Positions 6,841-11,684 of a stretch of 11,858 bases of DNA are shown in pieces. The stretch's first letter is position 1; each line of letters starts with the position of its first letter. The stretch comes from GCA-003244245 sp035997545 (GTDB lineage: Bacteria > Actinomycetota > Actinomycetes > Mycobacteriales > Pseudonocardiaceae). The notes under the pieces are model-generated. The model saw only the letters and a program-made list of their open reading frames with translations. It did no database searches and had not been told where the DNA came from. The stretch is from contig DASYIL010000235.1 of the NCBI GenBank assembly GCA_035997545.1, positions 1 through 11,858 of the forward strand, written 5' to 3'. Made by a program: the position numbers and the translations under genes.

Positions 6841-7284
6841 ATGTCATCGATGGAGAGACGGATGCCGACAAACACACCGCAGGCAAGCCGTTACTTGTCG
6901 GTCGATCCCCAGAGTCGCCCCAGAGTCTCGGTCGGCTGCGGATCCTGAGAATCGGTGACGTGGAGCTGCAGCTTGATGGTCACCGGCTCGTCGTCCCAGG
7001 AACACCGGTTCACCTACCACACAAGGAGCTCGTGATTCTGCAGCAGCTGATGGACAATGCCGGTCGGGTCGTCACCCGCCCCGAGTTGCTGGACAACGCA
7101 TGGGGCCCGGATCGGACCGACGTCCGGAACCACCTGGAGGTGCACGTCCGCCGGCTCCGCACAAAGATCGAAAGTGACGTGAACAGACCAACCGACTCGC
7201 ATTTGAACAGTCCGAGGGATCGGCTACATATTCGACTTGCCAGACCAGACAGTCGCCCACCAGCCCGTGTCTGGACTCAAGTGA
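6841..7284 (+). pseudogene. OmpR/PhoB-type winged-helix DNA-binding protein, broken
   Basis: ATG 6841 has an excellent ribosome binding site (GGGGAGG about 8 nt upstream) and opens MSSMERRMPTNTPQ, but this frame stops near 6950. The winged-helix domain is in another frame from about 6940: L-R-I-G-D-V-E-L-Q-L-D-G, then LPHKELVILQQLMDNAGRVV, RPELLDNAWGP and N-H-L-E-V-H-V-R-R-L-R-T-K-I. A further +1 shift near 7197 leads to T-V-R-G-I-G-Y-I-F-D, preceded by a TGA (7204-7206) where CGA (Arg) is expected; the restored frame ends at 7284. There is no receiver domain, so it was a stand-alone output domain. Two indels and one nonsense change make it a pseudogene. Its 5' end lies only 30 bp from the start of the divergent transglycosylase gene. 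Confidence 0.75.
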
Positions 7285-7312
7285 TCCTCGACGGTGAGGA
7301 TCTGCATGCCGT

Positions 7313-7615
7313 GAGCAGTGGATCAAAGCACATCGACTCGGGAAGCAGGCCCGCCAGGAGTACCTGAGCCTGTGGCGGAACATCGTGCCGTCCTCGGCTC
7401 GATCGAGCTGGCCGAGTTCTCAACAGAAACCATCCGAAGCTGGCGATCCGTACTGCCGCGCGAGGGATAGCGGAGGACCGGGCCGCGAAGGCTTACCGGC
7501 TGGTGCGGGCATCTTCAATATCGCAGTTGATGGTGGACGGATCACGATCCTGGGGCACCCGGACGGGGCACCCCAGGCGCTTGCACACGCCCTCGCCGCT
7601 CACAAGCCTGTCTAA
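7313..7615 (+). pseudogene. Tyrosine integrase relic of an integrative element, N-terminal half
   Basis: Pieces in successive frames rebuild the arm/core-binding region of an actinobacterial phage or AICE-type integrase. Frame 2 from 7313 gives EQWIKAHRLGKQARQEYLSL. Frame 1 from about 7393 gives V-L-G-S-I-E-L-A-E-F-S-T-E-T-I-R-S-W-R. A short third-frame piece gives D-R-A-A-K-A-Y-R-L-V-R-A. Finally F-N-I-A-V-D-G-G-R-I runs to a stop at 7615. At least three indels are needed. The catalytic domain is absent; the last 25 residues (GHPDGAPQALAHALAAHKP) do not match integrases I know. Orientation is toward the inversion breakpoint at 7711-7718. Confidence 0.65.
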
Positions 7616-7681
7616 TCCCCAGTGCGATACCGCCGCCCCTGCTGGTCAGTCAGCGTCCTGAGATGCAGGCCGCTCGGCGCG

Positions 7682-7703
7682 TGTGACCAGACCGCTGGTC
7701 ACA
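7682..7703. repeat. 9-bp hairpin/palindrome next to the inversion breakpoint
   Basis: TGTGACCAG (7682-7690) and CTGGTCACA (7695-7703) are perfect inverse complements around a 4-nt loop (ACCG), followed by AATAG. It lies 8 bp before the 8-bp breakpoint repeat. It may be a terminator-like hairpin after the integrase relic, or a protein-binding palindrome. The segment GGTCACAAAT recurs in inverse orientation at 11458-11467. Confidence 0.6.
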
Positions 7704-7710
7704 AATAGCA

Positions 7711-7718
7711 ACCCAAAC
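7711..7718. repeat. 8-bp target duplication, outer copy (ACCCAAAC)
   Basis: The eight bases directly left of the first short element are ACCCAAAC. Their exact reverse complement GTTTGGGT is directly left of the second element (11677-11684). Eight base pairs is the IS6-family target duplication length. The outside/inside, inverted arrangement marks an inversion made by intramolecular transposition. Confidence 0.85.
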
Positions 7719-7893
7719 GGCACTGTTGCATTAAGGCGAAGGGCGTCCTCGCCATGTACCAAAGTGGGGATGCAGGCCCCTCAGGCGCCTTAGAGAACCG
7801 TAATAAAACCGGACATTCGAAGGCCTGCTGCGTGGCTTCTGAACGAGTAGGTGGACCACCTCCGGTGGGTCGATCGCTTAATGCAACAGTGCC
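7719..7893 (+). mobile_element. IS6-type MITE, copy 1
   Basis: This is a 175-bp non-coding element bounded by perfect 17-bp terminal inverted repeats (GGCACTGTTGCATTAAG at the left, its complement at the right). The outer bases GGCACTGTTGCA match the ends of IS26-like IS6-family elements (established knowledge). It carries no transposase. The interior holds several small palindromes, such as AGGCGCCT and GGTGG-A-CCACC. Copy 2 (11685-11858) is its reverse complement apart from one A in an A-run (AATAAAACC here, AATAAACC there). Left flank is ACCCAAAC and right flank GGTGCAGG, so no direct duplication is left around this copy. The open frame of the truncated membrane gene reads into it. Confidence 0.9.
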
Positions 7894-8236
7894 GGTGCAG
7901 GTGCGAGCACGGTGGCGTCTGCCGGGCCAGGATCCGACGGGCACGCCGGTCCAGCCGGCGACGCAGCACCACAACCTGACTCACCAACACGGCCCAGAGC
8001 ATGATCAGCGCTCCCGGCACGACGTGACCACTCACGCCAGCCTTATCGGCAAGCATCACCGCGGTGAGGGCTACGGCGAGGGCAAGCTCCACGGCGTTGA
8101 GGGCCCGGAAGGCCAGCCGCCTGATCCCGAGCCCGAGCGGCACGGTGATGCCGGGGGGGCCGGAACTCAGCGGTGTTTCCAGGATTGAGATCGCCGGCAC
8201 CATTCCCAGCCAGGTGAACGGGGCGGCGGTCTGCAC
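7894..8236 (-). pseudogene. Small membrane protein gene, 3' end cut off by the MITE
   Basis: Minus strand, start taken at GTG 8236 (alternative ATG 8203), 19 bp after the stop of the regulator gene, so probably the second gene of that operon. The sequence reads T-A-A-P-F-T-W-L-G-M-V-P-A-I-S-I-L-E-T-P-L, then G-L-G-I-R-R-L-A-F-R-A-L-N, a hydrophobic helix around E-L-A-L-A-V-A-L-T-A-V-M-L, and another around A-L-I-M-L-W-A-V-L-V-S-Q-V-V. This looks like a conserved actinobacterial membrane protein of unknown function, which I recall as having further C-terminal residues and probably one more helix. At 7894 the frame enters MITE copy 1 and picks up 35 meaningless codons to a stop at 7790. The lost end should lie beyond 11858. 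Confidence 0.6.
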
Positions 8237-8255
8237 CAGTGTGGGGTGCGCCCCG

Positions 8256-9005
8256 TCATGGTTGGTTGCCCGCGCTCGGCGTCTGTGGATTCTCCGCATC
8301 TGGCGCTGACTCGATGGCTGGAGTGATGTGCGCCACGCACAGGTGTGGCTCGACGAAGGGTCGCAGGCTAGTCGCCGTGGCCGGCGCTCCCAGTTGGGCC
8401 AGGGTCCCCCGGAGCAGGCCCAGGTGCATCGAACACACGACCTGCGGGTACTTGCGGGCAATGGTCCGGAACGGGCAGGCGCGCAGCCGGATCTGCCAGT
8501 CCCGACCCTCGCGCGCGAGTTCGGGCTCGAAACCGAATTCGGCGAACATGGCAACCACGCGGCGGACGGCCTCGTCGGCGGAGACTCTGGGCAACGGTGG
8601 GGTAGCCCGCTGGTGACGGAGGGCGAACACCCGACCAGCCTCCTCAGCCAGCCCGGTGGGGCTCGTGCTGCTGGCAGCCAGGTAGCCGGCGAGGATCTCG
8701 GCGAGTAACTGAAAACCATCGGGATGCTCGCCACCTAAACCGTCTGTAGTCGGGGTGTAGATGAGCCGGGGCCGCCCGGAAACACCGCAGGAGTGAGGGC
8801 GGCCCCAGGCGAGTCCGGCATCGACAAGGACCTTGAGGTGGAAGCGCACCGTATTGGGGTGCAAGGCGCTCTGCGCAGCGATCTGCTGTACGTCCAGCGG
8901 AGTGCCACTGCCGCGTAGCAGGTTGAGGATGTGGACCCGGCTGGCGCTGGCTAGCGCGCCGTGGGTCCGGTTGCGCTCACCGGCAGGGTCGGCCTGGGGC
9001 GGCAT
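8256..9005 (-). CDS. ArsR/SufR-like helix-turn-helix regulator with conserved cysteines
   Basis: 249 residues, ATG at 9005. Residues 18-75 are a winged helix-turn-helix: SRVHILNLLRGSG, then P-L-D-V-Q-Q-I-A-A-Q-S-A-L-H-P-N-T-V-R-F-H-L-K-V-L as recognition helix. The wing G-R-P-R-L-I-Y-T-P follows. The C-terminal domain (95-230) is helical and has Cys177 (R-A-C-P-F), Cys191 with His194 (V-V-C-S-M-H), and Cys223 with His226 (H-L-C-V-A-H). This spacing recalls the iron-sulfur ligands of SufR-type regulators (family knowledge), so metal, Fe-S or redox sensing is plausible but unproven. A TAGTAT box 6-12 nt upstream of the ATG and the lack of a ribosome binding site suggest a leaderless message. 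It is divergent from the SIS gene pair and shares an AT-rich palindrome with it, so it probably controls both sides. Confidence 0.75.
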   Translation of the reverse strand: MPPQADPAGERNRTHGALASASRVHILNLLRGSGTPLDVQQIAAQSALHPNTVRFHLKVLVDAGLAWGRPHSCGVSGRPRLIYTPTTDGLGGEHPDGFQLLAEILAGYLAASSTSPTGLAEEAGRVFALRHQRATPPLPRVSADEAVRRVVAMFAEFGFEPELAREGRDWQIRLRACPFRTIARKYPQVVCSMHLGLLRGTLAQLGAPATATSLRPFVEPHLCVAHITPAIESAPDAENPQTPSAGNQP

Positions 9006-9013
9006 GCCGACAA

Positions 9014-9042
9014 GATACTACTATTATGGTAAGAACTATAAT
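9014..9042. promoter_or_regulatory. Divergent promoter with AT-rich palindromic operator
   Basis: In otherwise GC-rich DNA, 9014-9042 is mostly A/T. The dyad ATTAT-g-GT-aaga-AC-t-ATAAT (9023-9042) has 7 of 10 positions paired. A perfect TATAAT (9037-9042) can serve as -10 for the plus-strand SIS genes, giving a leader of about 100 nt. ATACTA (9016-9021, TAGTAT on minus) can serve as -10 for the regulator. The dyad overlaps the plus-strand -10, as expected for a repressor site. No clear -35 boxes are visible. Confidence 0.5.
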
Positions 9043-9149
9043 GATCGGAGAAACTCGTAGCGGGCCAGGTGACGTCGGTCCACGGCGCGGATCTCGGCAC
9101 AACGGGCCGTAGCCGGTGAGGCAGGAACGCTCGACAGGAGAGGCGGACC

Positions 9150-9767
9150 GTGATGGTCGCTGTGTTGATGGGTGCGCAGGTGGATCGCGCTTTCGCGCGA
9201 CGGACGGAACCAACCAGTGCACTGGGCCAGGACTCGGAGGCGGTGGGCCGAGCCTGTTACGACATGGCCTTGCGTTTCCACCGGGGCGGCAGGTTGCTGT
9301 GCTTCGGCAACGGTTCCGCGGCCGCCGACGCCGCGCATATCGTGGTGGAGTTCGTGCACCCGGTCATCGTGGGCAAACGGGCGCTACCCGCCGTGTCGCT
9401 CGCCAATGACGCCGCGACGATGAGCGGGATCGCCCGCTCGGGCGGCTTCGAGGACAGCTTCGCCGCCCAGCTACGACTCCAGGCAGCGGCGGAGGACATC
9501 GCCTTGGGCATCTCAGCCGACGGCGAGTGTCCCAACGTCGCTGGCGCGCTAAGCGTCGCTCACGACACGGGCCTGCTGACCGTGGCCCTGGTAGGCGGCG
9601 ACGGCGGCCAGATCGCGCGAATCGCCGGGCTGGACCACGTACTGGTCGCGCGCTCCAAGGATCCGCGAGTGGTCAAAGAGGTGCAGGTCACCACCTATCA
9701 CGTGCTGTGGGAACTGGTGCACGTCTTCTTCGAACAACCCGGCGTGCTCGCCCCCAGAGTCCTGTGA
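9150..9767 (+). CDS. SIS-domain protein 1 (GmhA-like), catalytic residues kept, phosphate site lost
   Basis: GTG 9150 or ATG 9153, both served by AGGAGAGG (9136-9143). The 205-residue product matches the length and order of GmhA (sedoheptulose-7-phosphate isomerase) and its single SIS fold: G-G-R-L-L-C-F-G-N-G, D-A-A-H-I-V-V-E-F, L-P-A-V-S-L-A-N-D, I-A-L-G-I-S-A-D-G and T-T-Y-H-V-L-W-E-L. By alignment to E. coli GmhA from memory, the equivalents of His61 (H63), Glu65 (E67), Asp94 (D87) and His180 (H184) are present. Ser55 is A57, Thr120 is A123, Ser124 is C127 and Gln172 is K176. It therefore lacks most of the sugar-phosphate-binding hydroxyls. First gene of a tight operon with the micro-ORF and SIS protein 2. 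Alone it may be inactive. Confidence 0.8.
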   Translation: MMVAVLMGAQVDRAFARRTEPTSALGQDSEAVGRACYDMALRFHRGGRLLCFGNGSAAADAAHIVVEFVHPVIVGKRALPAVSLANDAATMSGIARSGGFEDSFAAQLRLQAAAEDIALGISADGECPNVAGALSVAHDTGLLTVALVGGDGGQIARIAGLDHVLVARSKDPRVVKEVQVTTYHVLWELVHVFFEQPGVLAPRVL

Positions 9768-9811
9768 TGAGCGCACCGATCTGCATCATCTGCCCGGAGG
9801 TGTCGTCATGA
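9767..9811 (+). CDS. 14-codon micro-ORF with a CxxC motif between the SIS genes
   Basis: ATG 9767 overlaps the stop of SIS 1 by one base (TGATG), and its own stop overlaps the start of SIS 2 as ATGA (9808-9811). The peptide MSAPICIICPEVSS holds C-I-I-C. The double overlap would couple translation of all three frames. It may be only a coupling device or chance. It also recalls the CxTC-containing N-terminus of the HypC-like proteins that I remember next to SIS genes in actinobacterial hydrogenase-maturation operons, so it could be a relic of one. No ribosome binding site of its own was identified. Confidence 0.35.
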   Translation: MSAPICIICPEVSS

Positions 9812-10455
9812 GCGGGGTGGAGTCGCTGTACCCATTCCTCTACTCGGGTAAATCGGACGTGGAGGCGGTGCTCGCGGACGTGTGCCGATCAACCACCGAG
9901 AAAACCGAGGAGATCACCCGGCTGCGCGCCGACGTGCTGGAGCTCTATCGTGATCAACTCGTTGCGTGTGCCAGCGCGATGGCCCGGTCCTTCGCCGCTG
10001 GCGGTCGACTGTTCACCTTCGGCAACGGCGGGAGCAGCACCGACGCGCAGGCCATCGCCGAGCTTTTCCAAAACCCCGGACCGGCCGCCCGGCCGTTGCC
10101 CGCGGCGGCGCTAACCACCGATGTCGCAGTGCTCAGCGCACTGGCCAACGATGTCTCCTTCGACGTCGTCTTCGCCCGACCACTAGCCGCCAACGGCCGA
10201 GTCGGAGACATCGCGGTGGGCTTGTCCACCAGTGGCGGGTCGGAAAACGTGCTCCGCGGCTTTGCAGAGGCCACCCGTCGCGGCATGCTCACCATCGGTC
10301 TGGCTGGCTACGACGGCGGGAAAATGACCGGGGCCGACACCATCGAACACCTGTTTGTGATGCCCTCGTCGTCGGTGCATCGCATCCAGGAAGCCCAAAC
10401 CACGACCTACCACGTGCTATGGGAACTCACCCAACTGGCGCTGAGCCCAACATAA
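9808..10455 (+). CDS. SIS-domain protein 2 (GmhA-like), phosphate site kept, catalytic Glu lost
   Basis: ATG 9808 has GGAGG 7 nt upstream (9796-9800). 215 residues; the first 65 (ESLYPFLYSGKSDVEAVL and a helix) form an N-terminal extension before the SIS fold. Motifs: F-G-N-G-G-S-S-T-D-A-Q-A-I-A-E-L-F, L-T-T-D-V-A-V-L-S-A-L-A-N-D, G-L-S-T-S-G-G-S-E-N-V, R-I-Q-E-A-Q-T-T-T-Y-H-V-L. By comparison with E. coli GmhA, Ser55 (S76), Ser119/Thr120 (S140/T141), Ser124 (S145), Gln172 (Q194) and His180 (H202) are kept. The Glu65 position is Leu (L86) and the His61 position is Ala (A82). These losses are the mirror image of those in SIS protein 1. A substrate-binding partner or a regulatory pseudoenzyme are both possible. 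The gene is intact. Confidence 0.8.
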   Translation: MSGVESLYPFLYSGKSDVEAVLADVCRSTTEKTEEITRLRADVLELYRDQLVACASAMARSFAAGGRLFTFGNGGSSTDAQAIAELFQNPGPAARPLPAAALTTDVAVLSALANDVSFDVVFARPLAANGRVGDIAVGLSTSGGSENVLRGFAEATRRGMLTIGLAGYDGGKMTGADTIEHLFVMPSSSVHRIQEAQTTTYHVLWELTQLALSPT

Positions 10456-10632
10456 GAACCCGCCCTCGATCGTGGGTATCTGATGCCGCACACCGCGGCG
10501 GTCACGCGGATCCGGCACACCGGACAGCACGGTCAACAGATCGGTGCCAGATACCCGATGGTCGTCAGCGGCTGCGGCCAGGTGGGCAACGACAGGGGTG
10601 GATCGGCGAGAATGCGCCAGCGGGCATGGTCC
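10456..10632 (-). mobile_element. ISAs1-type transposase, N-terminal remnant
   Basis: On the minus strand, H-L-A-A-A-A-D-D-H, T-D-L-L-T-V-L-S-G-V-P-D-P-R-D-R-R-G-V-R-H and then P-T-I-E match the start of ISAs1-family transposases (pattern V-P-D-P-R-x-R-R-G-x-R-H). The piece is cut at about 10456, immediately after the stop of SIS protein 2. An ATG at 10627 opens MPAGAFSP in a frame shifted by one base from the conserved part, so an indel near 10603 is likely. The remaining about 85% of the transposase is absent. Confidence 0.6.
10474..10556. repeat. 9-bp inverted repeat GGGTATCTG
   Basis: GGGTATCTG at 10474-10482 recurs in inverse orientation (CAGATACCC) at 10548-10556, 65 bp apart, inside the ISAs1 remnant. 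The stem is interrupted by a long loop, so it is a weak hairpin at best. Confidence 0.4.
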
Positions 10633-10691
10633 CTCGGGATGATCAGATGACGTAAGTGACCTTCATGATCACCACGAGGACCATGCCCGCT
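10619..10691. repeat. 14-bp inverted repeat around an imperfect 73-bp dyad
   Basis: AGCGGGCATGGTCC (10619-10632) and GGACCATGCCCGCT (10678-10691) are exact inverse complements. Similarity continues inward (GATGATCA against TGATCA). Each arm holds an outward-pointing ATG-CCC-GCT. The left one opens the ISAs1 remnant; the right one opens a 21-codon frame, MPALQPSFLGVSPHHHRRSQN. This may be two head-to-head element ends or a strong hairpin. Confidence 0.65.
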
Positions 10692-10736
10692 CTGCAACCC
10701 TCGTTCCTCGGCGTGTCGCCCCACCATCACCGCAGG

Positions 10737-11023
10737 TCACAAAACTGATCTCTGACTTTGCCGGGGCCCTGAGTCGGCGCCGTTGGTTTGAGCGCCGCCG
10801 ATCTCGATCCGGGGAGCTTTGGCTTCCTCGGCTACCGGAATACTGATATCGACACGCCGTGGTCGTAGCTGGCGTGGATCTTGTCGAGGTCGAGCCCGTT
10901 ACTCAGGTACAGCTGGCACGAGAAGGCGCAGTGCAGCCGCTCGGACACTAACCACTGCGAGTCCTCGATCTGCTGCCGGGGCCGCTTCGCCTTCATGGTC
11001 AGGACGTTGTTCTCCACGTTCAG
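10737..11023 (-). pseudogene. Hsp20 small heat-shock protein, truncated and frameshifted
   Basis: On the minus strand, from 11023: L-N-V-E-N-N-V-L-T-M-K-A-K-R-P, QWLVSERLHCAFSCQLYL, then S-N-G-L-D-L-D-K-I-H-A-S-Y-D-H-G-V. This is the C-terminal half of the alpha-crystallin domain. The frame then fails (stop at 10832). One base over, it continues S-I-P-V-A-E-E-A-K-A-P-R-I-E-I-G-G, the usual end of the family, running to a stop at 10737. The N-terminal half is replaced at 11023 by a possible IS3 orfA fragment. It is a chaperone relic, not functional. Confidence 0.75.
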
Positions 11024-11075
11024 GCCGCGGCGACCAGCCTCGGCACCCGCTCCCGCAACTCAGCGGGATACACCC
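11020..11075 (-). pseudogene. Possible 5' piece of an IS3-type orfA
   Basis: The minus-strand residues G-V-Y-P-A-E-L-R-E-R-V-P-R-L-V resemble the beginning of IS3-family OrfA proteins (pattern Y-P-x-E-L-R-E-R-A-V-R-L-V). Only about 16 codons remain before a stop that coincides with the hsp20 junction. The match is short and could be chance. Confidence 0.3.
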
Positions 11076-11089
11076 CGGCGCCGTCCCTC

Positions 11090-11587
11090 TGACTCCATTT
11101 GTCGTTCCTGCCACCGCACCAGGGCGCGACGGGCCGGTCGAACGGTTCGGGGCAGGGTGCTCTAGCGGCGTCGGTGGGCTGGTTCGGGGTCATCGGTTCC
11201 GGTGGCCGCCGGTCAGTGCAGGCCGTTGAGGGTGTTGGTGTCGTCGTTGACGTAGTAGATGGCTGGTGGGTTGGCCGTGGGAGAACACTGTCTCCCGGAG
11301 GTGAACACGAGGAGTCCAGTAGTCGACCAAGGGACTGCGGCAAACCCCACAGAGGACGGCTACTTATCGAGACAAGCAAAATGGCGTAATCACGCGTCAG
11401 TCTGGGTTGGGGTCGTGGATGGACGTGTGGTCTCAATGTTGGTGGGCCGGTGACCAGATTTGTGACCGAGCCGCCATGCCACGCTGTGAAACGGAGCGGC
11501 AGCGCTGAGACGGCAGCGTCGCCGGGGGGCTGGTCACCTGGGACGTCTGCGGTACGGGTGGGACTGTGTGAGACGGCTGCGTGCCCA
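11090..11587. other. About 500 bp without an assignable gene
   Basis: The long minus-strand frame across this stretch is Pro/Thr/Arg-rich with no family features and looks like a shadow. On the minus strand, P-A-I-Y-Y-V-N-D-D-T-N-T-L-N-G-L-H-stop (about 11280-11220) reads like a natural C-terminus, but it cannot be placed. No RNA gene was found. The bases immediately before 11588 do not pair as the 5' half of a tRNA. Confidence 0.4.
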
Positions 11588-11631
11588 CTCATAACTCAGA
11601 GGCCGCAGGTTCGAATCCTGCCCTCGCTACT
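11588..11631 (+). tRNA. 3' half of a tRNA-Met (CAU), attachment-site-like
   Basis: From the anticodon loop CTCATAA (anticodon CAT 11590-11592) the sequence follows a tRNA 3' half. It has the stem strand CTCAG, variable bases, a perfect T-arm GCAGG-TTCGAAT-CCTGC (605-621 of this block) and the acceptor strand CCTCGCTA. It resembles actinobacterial initiator tRNA-Met 3' ends. The preceding bases (GCCCA) do not pair with CTCAG, and no acceptor or D-arm 5' half was found. It is therefore not a functional tRNA. A tRNA 3' half starting at the anticodon loop is the usual form of an attL/attR core left by tyrosine-integrase elements. Confidence 0.65.
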
Positions 11632-11635
11632 AGGC

Positions 11636-11672
11636 AAAACAGCCCTCGGTAGATCATCCTGCGAGCTGTTTT
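11636..11672 (+). terminator. Hairpin terminator after the tRNA 3' half
   Basis: AAAACAGC (11636-11643) pairs perfectly with GCTGTTTT (11665-11672), giving an 8-bp stem ending in four T. It lies 5 bp after the tRNA end. A terminator in this position is normal for a tRNA gene, which suggests that the sequence right of the core was originally chromosomal. Confidence 0.5.
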
Positions 11673-11676
11673 GGGT

Positions 11677-11684
11677 GTTTGGGT
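11677..11684. repeat. 8-bp target duplication, inner copy (GTTTGGGT)
   Basis: This is the exact reverse complement of 7711-7718 and lies directly inside MITE copy 2. See the entry for the outer copy. Confidence 0.85.

Noticed and set aside
7754..8188. Plus-strand gene starting in the MITE
   Set aside because: The start lies in a non-coding mobile element and the rest is antisense to the truncated membrane gene; composition is unnatural.
7790..8734. Single 314-codon minus-strand protein
   Set aside because: Its first 160 codons are a shadow of the regulator gene and its last 35 are MITE sequence; only about 7894-8236 is real.
11020..11592. 190-codon minus-strand open frame
   Set aside because: Pro/Thr/Arg-rich with no domain pattern, and it crosses the region before the tRNA fragment; only the last 16 codons resemble anything (IS3 orfA).
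11556..11631. Complete tRNA gene
   Set aside because: The 5' bases do not pair with the acceptor, D or anticodon stem strands; only the 3' half from the anticodon loop is tRNA-like.
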